Source of the DNA: Brachypodium distachyon
Taxonomy: Eukaryota; Streptophyta; Magnoliopsida; Poales; Poaceae
DNA: 64,000 nt
Direction: 5' to 3'
Assembly: GCF_000005505.3 (NCBI RefSeq)
Contig: NC_016135.3
Coordinates: 1,078,001 to 1,142,000, forward strand
The position numbers and the translations under genes were made by a program. This document shows, piece after piece, positions 12,473 to 24,266 of this stretch. Position 1 is the stretch's first letter, and the number at the start of each line of letters is the position of its first letter. The notes beneath the pieces are model-generated. The model did not search any database. It saw only the letters and a list, made by a program, of their open reading frames with translations, and was not told the DNA's origin.

Positions 12473-13284
12473 ATCCGTCTGACACTTGCCTCCGCCCTCC
12501 GGTCGCTCATTGCCATGTTCGATCTTCTTTGGCAGCGAGCCCTGCGCCTTCTCACCGCCTCCCGAGGTTTCACATCGTTCTATTTTTGTTGTCGACACTT
12601 CCCCCAAGCCTTGAGAGCAACTGAGCGTCGACTTCCCTTGGTTCATGCTGCTCGCTCCCAACATAGCGCGAACCCTGAGCCTTGCCGGTGTTCCGTGTTC
12701 TTTCGCCGGAGTTTGAACTCGCTATGTCGTCCGCTTAAAAAGGATTCAACAAATTCTAATTCTAATCATCTCTATAACCACCCAAAATCTGACATGTCAG
12801 TGCTAAAACCATTCAAGAGGGGTGATTTATTTGATTTTTAGTATCCGAAGTTTAAGGGGGTAATCGGCCGGACAACATACATTTGGAGGTGAAATAGATT
12901 TAAACACTCCGCACAAAAATTCTTGTGCATGATGAATAGATGAAACTGATATATTGCTCACATAAGTTTGCAGTTGAACATATTTTCGCACAGTGCACAT
13001 CTTCTTATTTCATACGGAGTATTTTGTAATTTGTAGCCGTATGTCTTCATTAATAAGAGCTCGAGAATCCATATCTTATATTGCAATCCAAATTTACGGT
13101 TCATAAATTTTCCCACTTGAGCTTTCGACTGCAACAAAATGGTCAATGATGGACATGATACATGCACCAAATCCACAACACTATAAACACAATCCAGACG
13201 AGCAAAACAACAACGTAACATTATTTTTGATATTACTATTACACTTATTTATCTATTCATTCTCTGTCATATCTCTAGTAAAAG
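12473..13284. other. Intergenic, no gene supported
   Basis: Short open frames only. Nothing recognisable on either strand. Confidence 0.3.
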
Positions 13285-14262
13285 GATTTTCTGTATCCTG
13301 GAAGAGGACTTGCCATATCTCTATCCGAGTCCTGACCCACTCCCGATGGGTTCGGATACGGGTACAGCTCAACCATACCCGTCGTTACCCGTACCCGTAC
13401 CCGTGGCCGGGTATGAAATTTCGCCATACCCGTCACCAGCCACGGGTACAGGTAACCAGCGGGTATTTCTACCCGACCCGCTAAGTTATATATATGCAAG
13501 CGTTTTTGCGTGTAAAAAATTACCGTGAATAAAAAAGACCCGTGTTCAAAGTGTTTGGTGGAAGAACACAGTGAATCAACAAATTAACACAGACCAGTAG
13601 AACCCATGTGAAAAATTGACGAGTTATTGACAAGAAAATTCGATCAATCAATGGTGGTTGCCGTCATTGCTGCTGGCTCCGGCCGTCCCCACGCCATCGG
13701 ATCTCCTTGCTGACACAGGGCGCCGCTGATTGCGTTGCCGTAGCGGTGGCACTGATTGCGTTGCCGTAGTGGCGGCTTCCCGCCGGATCCTCTCGCTGCC
13801 ACCTTCGTGCGCGATCCGGTGGACTGGGGGAGGAAGCGGGGGGCAGGCCCCTGGCCGGACGCCAACAGACGGGAGGAGGAGGACAGGAACAGGAGGGCGT
13901 GGGTGCATGCCCCTGTTCAGACGCCGACGGAGGGCAGACTGGAGGCGGGGCGGCGGACAGGGGAATTGGGGATGGGATTTGGATTAGGTTTAGGTTAACC
14001 AGACTTATACACGGGGGTGTTGGGTTGGGTCTTGGCAAAATTAAATGGGCTTTTGTACTGGGCTGATGGCTGACCACTGTAGGTACACGGGTAGACGGGC
14101 TCGGTTACCCCAATACCATACACGTACCCGTCAAACCCATCGGATACGAGATTTTCCCATTTGCATACCTACAGGTATTTTTTTTTCCCATACCCGTATC
14201 TTAAACGGGTAGAGACCCGTCGGGTAAACGGATATCGGGTACCCATTGCCATCCATACCCAC
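13285..14262. mobile_element. hAT-like non-autonomous DNA transposon (tentative)
   Basis: Both ends are packed with the short motif ACCCG/CGGGT (for example around 13318-13485 and 14085-14245), in both orientations. Dense subterminal repeats of this sort are typical of hAT elements. The right edge, read on the minus strand, begins GGATGGCAATGGGTACCC, a familiar hAT-like terminus. I could not find a matching left terminus or an 8-bp target duplication. The GC-rich middle (13650-13990) has no supported gene. Confidence 0.4.
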
Positions 14263-14595
14263 TACGAACCTTACATATTGATAAACGAACAGGAAGAAGA
14301 GGTCATGAGTACAAGAGCTCCCAAATGGAATTTTAGCAGCACATGTCACTGTCACAGCAGAAGTGCATGTCCTTTTTTTTTCGAGAACCATGAGAATTGC
14401 ATGTCTGCTAGACGGTTTCAGGCCTCGAGGATGTCGTAAAATGTGGAAGGTCGATTCCTCCTCTTCAGACACAGCTCCTGCAAGCAGGAAAAATAATGTC
14501 ACTCGTTTGATTCACGAGGCTCATAAAATACCCAACAGAGTAAACATAGCTTTGCAAACGTTTAGAGGTTCACATGGCTTGGTACCAAATGCTGC

Positions 14596-15980
14596 TGTCA
14601 TGAACTCGGTTCATGCTGTGGGGGATAATGGATCCAGGGCCTGTACGAGGTGACCCTGAACCCAAGAGGCGCGACGGCACCATGAAAGCCAGCCGCACCT
14701 CAAGTACAGGGAGGAGTGAAACTAGATTGGTTTATTCTTGCTTGCCTCATAAAAATTACAGGGGGGCCCTTTATATAGAGAAGACTCGACTTGACATCCA
14801 AGAAACTAATTTTTACTTTCCTAACAAACCATATCTCAATATTCCTATCTTATTTCGTACCTAACTAATTTAGGAGATGCTAATGGGATATTGTCCCTTA
14901 TTTGGATACCTAGGGCTGCCCCCCCCCCCCTATATGGATGTAGGCCCATGACATTACACCCCCCCTTTTTGAGCAGCTCGTCCTTGAGCTGCGGTGGTGG
15001 CCATGGCTGAAGTCCGAGGAGGACCCAAGCGGATGGCCGGCCATGGCCCTCATGGTTGTGCAGCACCTTTGAGTTTGGATGATGAAGCACCCATGTCCCT
15101 GCCATCTTTGGAAGAAGTGGCCTCTCCCTTGTGCTCGTGTCTGAGGGCAGGAACCGCTATGTTGCTGCAACACGTCTCACCGTCTTTTCCTACGCCTCGA
15201 GGCGCTTCTTCCCTGTTGCTGGACAGCGAAGGCGCTTGTTGTTGCTCCTAGCAAGCTTGGCAGGTTGCACTACAACCAGTGTTGGCTTTAGTTGTGTCAC
15301 CCATAGGGGCAGCGACGATGAAACCAACAGCGGTGGTTAAGGCAATGGCGATGGAGACGAGATCAGCGGTTCTGCAGCCGTTGGTGATATGGTTGTCGGT
15401 GTGGCTGCTTTCCGTTGCTCCACCCGCACGCGGACTTTGGTGCAGACTGCATGCACCTTGTCAGGCGTAGCTTGAATCTTTGCGATCGAGGCTTGCAGTT
15501 CATCAAACCCAGCTTAAATCTTGTTAAGCGTAGCTTCAACCTTGGCAGAAAGATCAGATAACTCCGTGGCATGAGGCGCAGTGGAGATTGACTACTCTGA
15601 TACCAAATTGGCATGAACTCGGTTCATGACATGGGGATAATGGCTCTAGGGCCTGTACAAGGTGGCCCTTGACCCAAGAGGCGCGACGGCTCCATGAAAG
15701 GCAGCCGCACCTCAAGGGCAGGGAGGAGTAGAACTAGTTTGGTTTATTCTTGCTTGCCTCATAAAGATTACAGGGGGCTCTTTATATAGAGAAGACTCGA
15801 CTTGACATCCAAGAAACTAATTTCTACTTTCCTAACAAACAATATCTCTACTTTCCTAACAAACTATATCTCAATATTCATATCTTATCTCGTGTCTAAC
15901 TAATTTAGGAGAGGCTAACGGGATATTGTCCTTTATTTGGATACCTAGGGCTGCCCCCCGTATGATGTACGCCCATGACA
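14596..15980 (-). mobile_element. Small non-autonomous LTR retrotransposon
   Basis: Two direct repeats of about 363 and 372 bp (14596-14958 and 15609-15980) share long identical runs such as 'AGAAGACTCGACTTGACATC'. Read on the minus strand, the 5' LTR ends ...CATGCCA, followed by a primer binding site like TTTGGTATCAGAG (initiator tRNA-Met type). A polypurine tract AAAAAGGGGGGG precedes the 3' LTR, which starts TGTAATGTCATGG. The flanks GCTGC/GCTGG give a 5-bp target duplication with one mismatch. The ~650-bp interior has only a short coiled-coil-like frame (VEATLNKI, then GFDELQASIAKIQATPDKV), as in a gag leader. No pol is present. It lies in the last intron of the FAAH-like pseudogene. Confidence 0.85.
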
Positions 15981-17578
15981 GCTGGCTTAAAAATTGCACA
16001 CTTTTACAAGATATAAGAACATCATCAACTGGAAAACTGCAAAATAGAACCTCTAAGATGTGTGTGAACAGTACCTCCACTGCAGAAGCCACCCTCAGTA
16101 TCAGTTGTAAGCCGATAGGAAGGCCTTGCTTGTCATGGCCGACCTGAGTACAGTACAGGAGTAGCAACACATTAGCAAATAGCACTTTTCCTGCATTTTT
16201 TGCGCTATATTATACAAGAACCACGATTTCTTTCCTATGGTCCTTTTTAAACATTCACAGGAATTTTGTCTGTTGGAAATAACATCAATGTCGTTTCTGA
16301 ATATTTAAAGATCAATAGTTCAAAAATTATCCGCTCACGCATAATGATAACCAGAAGATAATCAATACTCCATTATGAGCCGCAACACCACTTACAGGAA
16401 CAGTAATGGCAGGTAAACCAAGAAGATTTGTGGCTAAAATGAATCTCATCAAGTTAGCTGCAATAAAGAGACAGAATCAGAAATAGAAAAGGTATACTTG
16501 ATCTCTGAAGAACAAATTATTAACAATTGTCCTTCAGATTTTTTTTTTTATATAGTTTGCTTAGTGAATTGCGGTAACTCGTGTAAACCATGATATGTGC
16601 TTCTACATTGCATAGCTGGTTTTACTATCAGAACTCAAATAGGAAGAAATGACCCTGTACTAACTCCATCAAGGATCTAAATAGCTAGTGATAGCTCTGA
16701 TATAGCCTTTTGGGTCCTCGCCGTGAAAGCTTAAAAAATATGGCTTTTAGTAAATAGCTAGTGATAGTGCCTAATACAGAAGGCCAAAAACGTGATTTAA
16801 AACTTGAGTCTCCCTACATTTTCAGCTACAGAAAAATCATTATTTAACTTTTCTTATTACAAACTTCTTTCTCAATACAAGACAGTGACAACACTTGCTA
16901 TGTCAAATAACAAACGTTTCACATCAAGATTTCAGCAATTTTTATCCAGGAAGAGCTAATCAAGATGCATAAGACAATATAGTAAAAATAACCTACTTGA
17001 CAACATAATCAGACTCTCCTAACTTCAGAGCACTCGGCAGTATTTTTGGTGCAGTAATGCTGGAAAAAAAGGCACATCTTCTTAGTTGTTATAGCAACAG
17101 ATAATTCATATGATTAAAAACATGCAAGTACACCAAACTTCTTGAGTGATCAACCAGTAAAATCAGGGATGCAGCATTATGTCAATACAGTAATTAACAG
17201 ACACTATCTAGCACGATGCATTATTTTAGTCAGAAACTGCTATGCATGTGTATCTACATAGACCCTCAAACTATTAGCAAACTAAAGATTGCCTAGAACT
17301 ACTAGACTTGAGGACTATAGAAAAACAAGTATGAAGGAGGATGAAGCATGCACATACACTCTTAGCACAAAGTAGTACGAACATATAAAACATTTATGGA
17401 TCGAATGTAAATTTCAAAATCTTTTACCCAGTTGTCGGGGTTGCTATGACATCAACCTTCTTGAATGCTTCCATGTGATAGTACATTATCCTTCTTCTGT
17501 AATGGTCACAGATATTGTATTTGTCATACAACATGGAATGTGATACATTTGTCATACAACATGGGATGTGATATTTAA

Positions 17579-17694
17579 TACTCCCTCCGGTCCTAAATTG
17601 TTGTCCAAATATTACATGATCTAGACGCTTTTTAAGAGTAGATACATCCATATTTGGACAAATTTAAGTCAACAATTTAGGATCGGAGGGAGTA
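17579..17694. mobile_element. Stowaway MITE
   Basis: TA-flanked inverted repeats CTCCCTCCGGTCCTAAATTG and the complement ending GGATCGGAGGGAG, 116 bp. It lies in an intron of the FAAH-like pseudogene, just upstream of the exon at 17428-17496. Confidence 0.9.
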
Positions 17695-19529
17695 ACAAGT
17701 AACAACTCATTTTCCACAATTTGTGCAACTGCAACAGTCACATTAATTAAATGTCAACAACTAGGAGGCTGAAATGTGCTTTTCCAAATGAATAGTCAAG
17801 ACGACAGTAGCCTTAAAGAATAAGAGATTTGAGTAGGCAGCACTTTCAGCAGATAACAATAAAATGAAAGCTGCACAACTTCTATACTCCACTGAGTAAG
17901 AATGTCCACACAATTAATAATAGTTGTGTAGTAACTCATCACCTGGTGCTCTGTAAAGCAGGTCATATTTCTTTACTTCCTCTAATTTCCAATTTGTTTG
18001 TAAAATAAATGCTAAATTTAAAAACATTAGGTAAAACATGACAAATAGGAATATCAATGGCATGGAATTGGGATTAAATTTGTCTATTTAGAAACACCTA
18101 TGCTTCGTTTGGATGTAGACATTGGGATCCTGTGGTATGTAACAGAAGATATGTCATTTGTTTGATTACCAAATTAATCGAACTAATATCCACTGGATGA
18201 GGTAGGTGGAAACCTGTGGGATGTAACAGAAGACATGTTTCCTTATTTATTTACTATATAGGCTTACTGCTTTCCTGTCTTCTCCTGAGTTAATCTCAAA
18301 ATCTTAATAGTTTTTAGTTTTTCTTTACTACCTACACAGTGGAACTGGTTCTAAAACAACTTCCAAGAAGTGAACAAGACTGGAGAACAAAAGATCTACT
18401 TAATGGTCATGAATGAAACAAAAACGAATGCATCAGCTACATTTATACTAGTATTCACCTCAGACATTGAGAAGCAACATAATCTGTTGAAGTGAATGAC
18501 CCAAAAAGTGCCAAGCTTGTTCGAGTATCTAACGTCAGTTCAGCTCGCCTCCTGGAAGATAATAGTAGAATGAAAACAATAGTGCAGAAGAGTAAAAAAT
18601 AGCTAACAAAATATTTGCAGTGCCTCAGGTATAATAAATTTCAAGAGATATTTCCTCTTGAAAGGAAAATTTTCAACAACTCATGCTGAGAGCAATACTG
18701 AGAATCCGATATCTGTGCAATAGATATACATTTGTATCTAGCTACTCGCAGAATGATTCTGAACCAATAGAGACAAGTGGGCAGTACGCATCTCCTCAAG
18801 CTCTGGTAATACTATCTCTTCTATCTTGAAAAATGTTAAACAAGATTAATCAGTTGAGATGTCGAGAAAGAATAGAATAGGCACATGCAGTTCATAACAC
18901 GTCATCAGAAAAGGCATTTCACTGTAACCATTTAGTAGCTGGAAAATATTGAACTTAACTCCTAGTGCTTGTTAGATGCCTAGAAGCTCCAAATGATGTA
19001 GCCCAATAATCAGATACGACTTACAACTTATAGGAGTTGTTAAGAATAGTCAACATAGATTTTTTCTAATTATCACAATTGTCTTACAAATAACCATTAA
19101 CAGAAACAGTTATCGGCGAGCAAAGTATTGACTGTAAGCATGGAAAACCTGATTAATAGGCCAATGCTTCATTCAGAGAAGACATTGTACATCAAAAGGT
19201 ACAAGACCCAAGCTGATGTAGCTAGATACAAATGTGATGGTAGACTGGCATACTATCATGTAAGATATGATGAGATAGTAATGGGCATACCTGACATCCA
19301 AAGGTGCTGCACAGGAGGTTAAGTGCGACCCGTATTTGAGATCTCACTATCCGAAACATCATTAAACCACTGCAAAGACAATTGTATCAAAGAGAAGGCA
19401 CATATGTACCAAGATAATATTTGATGTGAAAAAAGGTACCTCTGTGTATTTTCCCACTTTCACTGATTGCAAGATGTTGCTGTTTTCAGAAGACACCAAG
19501 TTAGGAACACACAGCGGCGACTGTACAGA

Positions 19530-20073
19530 GGGAAACGGGAAGATATGTATAAGACGTGAGCCTGATGGGATGCATTAGGTTCTGTTTTAAATGATAAGTT
19601 ATGATGCATCCTGCGGAGAAAGGTTAACATATGGGAATCATTGCATTATGATTACCACACCCTGGGGTTAAATTACAATTCAGAAGGGAAAAATCGGGCT
19701 AATGGCACAAGCCAGGAGCGTGAGTGACTTGAAACACGAAAGAGGACGCCTGAGCGAAGTCGATCGTACGGAGTGAAGGGAATCGCCAGAAGCGAGCGCG
19801 AGGGGTTGAAATGCAAAAGAGCCATTTCTTACATGGGGGGCTGGCTTTAAACCGAGCGCGCGGGACCCACTCACTTGCCACGTTGCCTGTGCTCTTATCT
19901 TTGCGTCCCCGAAACCCCGACCGGGTTCATTAGCACGTAGGTGCACGCCGCCGGTCACCAAGCTCGTCGACGTCGTGTCCAATCTAGGCGCCGCCGCTCG
20001 AGTAGCTAGCCGCCAGTCCAAGCGCCGTCGGCCGCAGGTCTGCGTGAACACTTGAATGGATGGAGATGATAAT
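19530..20073. other. Upstream flank, no gene supported
   Basis: Sequence above the first recognisable FAAH exon. The GC-rich part at 19690-20050 has overlapping open frames but no residues resembling the amidase signature. It may be unrelated DNA joined at the truncation point. Confidence 0.3.
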
Positions 20074-20391
20074 TACTCCCTCCATCCTCTTTTACCGGGC
20101 GCTTAATTCAAATCCCGCAGTCCATCTATACGAGGCGTGGTACCCTTTTGCCAGACTCCTCTCGAAAACACCCTCGGCCTGGTGACTTGAGCTGCTGCAT
20201 GCATTAAATATTAACAGCCCATGTGACCAATCACTGCATGCAAGTGTTGCTGTGGCCAATGTGGTTGGTCCAAGCCAGATTAAAAAACCTAGCGTGCTGG
20301 GCTAAAAGAAGAATTTTACAAGGCAGCAAGCGCGTTGTTTCCAGCTCCTTGGTATGTGTGCAAATACTAGGACGGCGGACGGAGAGGAGTA
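20074..20391. mobile_element. Probable Stowaway-like MITE
   Basis: Starts TA-CTCCCTCCATCCTC and ends with the complement of TACTCCTCTCCGTCCG, so the inverted ends match imperfectly over about 14 bp. It is 318 bp with TA on both sides. The interior is not coding. Confidence 0.5.
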
Positions 20392-20661
20392 GTTGAGAAT
20401 TTGACAAGTACTTTCAAATACAAGGGGGAGCAATCAAAGGGTTCACACTTCAGATCTATATAGGGGCTGCGCGTATATGCATCGCATTGTACAATAGCAT
20501 TACAAAATTATCTGCTAACTTGAGTACGATCTAAAATACGAAATACAGGGGCCGTGTTACTTAACACACGTAAGGGTTAACATCCTACGTAAGGATTAGT
20601 ACTAGCAAAAGAAGAGGCACGCCATAGTTCTGCCTCTACCCATTAGCCCCTGCCCGTCGCC

Positions 20662-21008
20662 CTACTTGCGGCGGCTGTACCAGTAACAGGCGCCATAGAC
20701 AACGACGAAGAACACAGCCCCTGCAACAACTCCTGCTTTGCACAGATCCCTTTTGAGGTTAATAGGAGCACCAATATACGCAATTCGGACATGTACACGA
20801 GCAAGCGCTCGTCCGGGGCCATTGTTGCGCCGTCGGCAACCAGAACCTCCGTGGTGACCTCGCCGTCATGGTCGACCTACAAAAACGAGTAGCCAAGGGC
20901 ACCTACATCCGCGCGGAAGTTAGTAGGGGCGTCACGCACCGCATTGTAGTTGACAGCGATGGAGGCGGCCATAGCAGCGACCGAGAAAGGCAACGGCCGT
21001 GCCGCCAT
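20662..21008 (-). pseudogene. Unidentified membrane-protein-like remnant
   Basis: The minus-strand ATG at 21008 opens MAARPLPFSVAAMAAS and reads 43 codons to a TAG at 20877. The same frame continues past it (VDHDGEVTTEVLVADGATM, then APDERLLVYMSELRI). A second frame then gives a hydrophobic stretch (AGVVAGAVFFVVVYGACYWY) and ends SRRK-stop at 20662. This looks like one former gene with an N-terminal hydrophobic segment, a short soluble domain and a C-terminal membrane anchor, broken by a stop and a frameshift. I do not recognise the family. Confidence 0.4.
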
Positions 21009-21712
21009 TTTGAACGGCTAGTGGCGTCCACCAATCTTGAGCACGAGAGGCGGGGCCGGCGGCCGGATCCACGCCGGGAGCTTCATGGCCACCTTGGGTG
21101 CGTGCTTGTTCACCAACACGTGGGAGCGGCGGCGGCGGCGCCGAGAGCATTGCTGGCGCGAGTTGATGGTTCCGAAATGATTGCACGATGAGCATCGCCG
21201 GAGCAAGGAGGCTCGTACCGGCCGCCGGCATGGGGTAGCTTCACCGATTTGAACCTCAAATGCAACGGCCGCGGGGGCAAGTTATGCCCGATATACCTTG
21301 GCATCGGTGGAGGAGGGGGTCGTGGCGCTCGGCGGCGGTTGAGGAGGCTCAAGAAGCGGCGGGGCCTGGTGGCTGGGGCTTGGGGTCGTCGGCAGCAAGG
21401 GAGGAGGGAGTTAGGGTTGCAAAGGGGAAATTTTGGGGAGGGTGGCGGCGGGTTGCTGAGCTGGGGAAGAAGGGGCCCGGGAAGAAGACGCGGAGAGGTG
21501 AGAAGTGCCCGAGAAGGAGACAGGGCGTGGATAGGGTTGACCCGCGTAATAAAGAAAGGATGGAGGCAAAAAAAAAAAAGACTGGGGAAAGAAAATAAGA
21601 CTGGTGGCGTGGGAGGGCAGCTCGCCCGTGTGTAATGAAAAAAAAAGGTCCTACGGGCCGGTGGCGTGCGAGGGCCGGGTCGCGTGGGAGGGCAGCTCAC
21701 CCATTTTTTATT

Positions 21713-22505
21713 TGTACTGTACTTAATTTTCAATTTCTGCCATTTATGGGACTAAATGAAAATTGGAAGGTTTCTTCAAATTTGCAGCCTGAAAGCAATG
21801 TAAGAAATGAAGGTTGGACTAAGTACAACCTAATGCAACTTCAATACATTGGGTTGTAATCAATTTGCTTGTGTATTTGCTTGAAATAGGCAAAACACAG
21901 AAGTAAAATAATGAAATTAATAGGAAATAATTGCCAGAAAATTATGATCTTCTGGTGATGATCTAATTTAGTCACATAGTCGTCCCATAAAAAAAATCAG
22001 ATCATTATTCCAATTTTACATACTATTTCATTCAAAAAATGTTGAGAGAAATGAACTCATTTTGAGATTTTGGGTTCTTAAGTATCTTCAAATCAGGTGA
22101 AATTTGGCACAGCAGCCACACTTGGTATATGTTGCATGTGTGAAAAAATATATTCAATTTGGAGATGTTTTCATGATTTTTGTCTTTGAAAATCTGTTAA
22201 ATTAGATGTATTTCGATCAAAATGGTAGAACTGAAGCCCTGAAATGAGCCAACACCTTTTATGTTATCACCTACGAGGATTCATGTTCTGCTCATGGAAT
22301 TTGGGAATTTCTCAAGGCAAATTACTATATTTGGTACTTAATTTTCTATTTCTGCCATTTATGGAAATAAATGAGAATTGCAACTTTCGTTCTAATTTGT
22401 TGCATGAAACCAATGTAAGAAATGAAGGTTGGAGTAAGTACAACGTGAAGCAAATTTAATACATAGGGTTGTAATCTAATTTGCATGTCTATTTGCTTGA
22501 AAAAG
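21713..22505. repeat. Direct repeats of ~180 bp, about 615 bp apart
   Basis: The block 21713-21890 recurs at 22327-22505. Shared words include 'TTTCTGCCATTTATGG', 'CAATGTAAGAAATGAAGGTTGG' (shortened to its core) and 'TATTTGCTTGAAA'. Divergence is visible. The repeats could be subterminal parts of an unclassified element. The DNA between them is AT-rich and non-coding. Confidence 0.65.
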
Positions 22506-22524
22506 AGAAAGCTATCAGTTTTCC

Positions 22525-22917
22525 ATGTCTGGGCCGGTGCCTCGAGAAGAATTCAGTTCCCTTGCCTGCCATGCTACCCACCAGGGGCAGACGGCGAGCT
22601 CCCCGGTGACGGCGCGGCCACGGGGATCGCCAGCGGCACCGTTCGCGAGAGGAGGACCTTCTTCGAGTCGAGTTACCCTGCCTCGTCGCAAACGCACCAA
22701 GCTTATTCGAAATCCACCCAGGATCCATGGACGGAGGGTCTTCTCCGACTCCGCTCGGCTCCACCGCCCCACTTCCCTGCTGAGGTATGTACCTTCTCTC
22801 TGCCGCCTGCCTCAGGTTTCCCTGCACCACGGAAGGAAGGTCGTTCAGGCCGCTAAACTCCGTGCTGACCGCCTCTCCGTAGGTGCACGGAAGGTTGATG
22901 CGAGAATGCCTCAACCA
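22525..22917 (+). other. GC-rich exon-like segment, unidentified
   Basis: GC-rich sequence with an open plus-strand frame ending at a good donor (CTGCTGAG|GTATGTACC near 22788). It resembles the 5' leader exon of a plant gene, possibly of the CNL fragment downstream. There is no recognisable protein similarity and the minus strand is also open. The retroposon at 22933 interrupts the sequence beyond it. Confidence 0.25.
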
Positions 22918-24266
22918 GCGCTTGTTAATTTCTTTTTCTCAAACACGCCTGGAAGCGTGTCATTTTCATTAAGAAGAAAACGCAAAGAAGTGCGAGTAAC
23001 CAAAAGTTACAAGATTTACAAAATATGCACCGCACCCGCCAACGGCGAGGCCAAGAAAGAAAAAACACGACTGTCCTCACTGGACGATCTAAGACGGAGC
23101 CCTAGCTAGCCTAGACCTACAACCAGCAGATCTTGAGCCAACTTGGGGTCATAGCAGGTTAAAGAGACACCACCAAGCTTCAAACCACAATGACATGAGA
23201 CTCGCCTTCAACCACCTCCAGCCCTAAGGCGAAGAAGCAAAGCACAAGACCTCGAAGGCCGCTCCACGACCGCTGCAGGACACCCCAATCTGCGACCATG
23301 ACACCAAGACCACCCCGGCCAGCTCCCCACCAAAACGCCTAAGGGAGGCCAATCTGGAAGTAGATCAAGCCCCGGTCGGCAAGTAGAGGAATGGCCCGGA
23401 CCGAACTGGGAAGGATGCATCATCTAGGGAGCCTGTAGCGACGAACATCGCGCCCTGAAGTCCAACACCCAGAGCAGAGGATCAACACCAGCTTCGCGCT
23501 ACCACCAAACCTCGCCGCCATGAACAGAGAGGTTGCCATCTCATGCCACGACAATCAAAGACTCCTACGGGCTACCAAAGGGTTTCCCTGGAGCCCGAGG
23601 ATGGAGAAGGAATGGTCAGGGGCCACGACTATGCCTCCAAGGAGGTAATGATGCCCGCAGGCGTCGCCGTCATCGGCACCGGATGCTGCCGGGCAAGGAT
23701 TTCGCCCGGCCCTTGACCACCGACCCAGAGACCGCGAGGCGGAGATAGGGAAGCAGCAGCCCGCCAGACATCTCCACCGCTGTTGGGAAGCGAGAACCAC
23801 GCCGTCGCTGACGAGGCTGATGAGGCGTCTGCAGATCTCAACTCAAAGGGAAGCGCTGGCCAGAGCAGCAGGGACCACGCCACCAGGCGCGACCTACCAC
23901 AAGCCGCGGACACCTTCACGTCGTCGTCGACAGGAGGAGGAGAGGGCGAGCCCCGCAGGAGGAGGAGGAGCAGCAGCTCCAGCCCGAGCGGAAGGAGGAA
24001 GAGGCACCAGCCCCGGTGGGAGAAGAAGCAGCAGCGCCTAGCCCCAGCAGAAGGAGGGGCAGGGGAGTTCCCGCCGCCGCCGCCAGCCGGCCGCCGGCCA
24101 CCGGCGGCGGCAGCGGTGAGGTGGGAGGAGGGGGTGGCGGCGCTAGGGTTAGGGGTTGGGGAGTCGCCCCGTGAGTCGCCACAGGCAACTCACGAAACGC
24201 AGGGGATTTTGAAGATCGTGTAACCTGTGAACATTATCAGTTCAGACTTCCGCGCTTGTTAATTTC
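22918..24266 (-). mobile_element. Non-autonomous retroposon with perfect 15-bp target duplication
   Basis: The 15-bp sequence GCGCTTGTTAATTTC occurs at 22918-22932 and again at 24252-24266. Between them lies about 1.32 kb that, read on the minus strand, begins GC-rich with AACCCCTAACCCTAGCGCC and ends ...TTAATGAAAATGACACGC, then GTTTGAGAAAAA, directly at the left duplication. A 3' A-rich tail and a long duplication are the marks of L1-type target-primed insertion. No reverse transcriptase or other coding domain is seen, so it was probably mobilised by another LINE. The many overlapping open frames reflect GC content. Confidence 0.85.

Larger units (their letters stand above)
14418..19520 (-). 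pseudogene. Fatty acid amide hydrolase-like amidase, 5'-truncated pseudogene
   Basis: Nine minus-strand exons of the C-terminal half are recognisable: 19440-19520 (ILQSVKVGKYTE), 19291-19369 (WFNDVSDSEIS), 18746-18824 (EEIVLPELEEMRTAH), 18459-18551 (SLALFGSFTSTDYVASQ), 17428-17496 (YYHMEAFKKVDVIATPTTG), 16997-17059 (ITAPKILPSALKLGESDYVV), 16396-16457 (NLMRFILATNLLGLPAITVP), 16075-16143 (VGHDKQGLPIGLQLI) and 14418-14477 (RPSTFYDILEA, stop). These fit plant FAAH, which hydrolyses N-acylethanolamines. Exons 19291-19369 (net +1), 18746-18824 (-1) and 16997-17059 (+1 before the only usable donor) break the frame. The exon at 16075-16143 lacks the expected GRPW block. The amidase-signature part with the Ser-Ser-Lys triad is absent. 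An LTR element occupies the last intron. Confidence 0.85.

Noticed and set aside
21110..21733. A 207-codon Pro-rich minus-strand frame
   Set aside because: Compositional artefact of a GC-rich stretch. No ATG context, motif or conserved block.
24100..24180. AACCCTAACCC-like words considered as telomeric repeats
   Set aside because: Only one imperfect occurrence, inside the retroposon 5' end.
23783..24223. A 146-codon plus-strand frame
   Set aside because: Lies inside the minus-strand retroposon and is composed of Gly/Arg/Ser/Pro runs.
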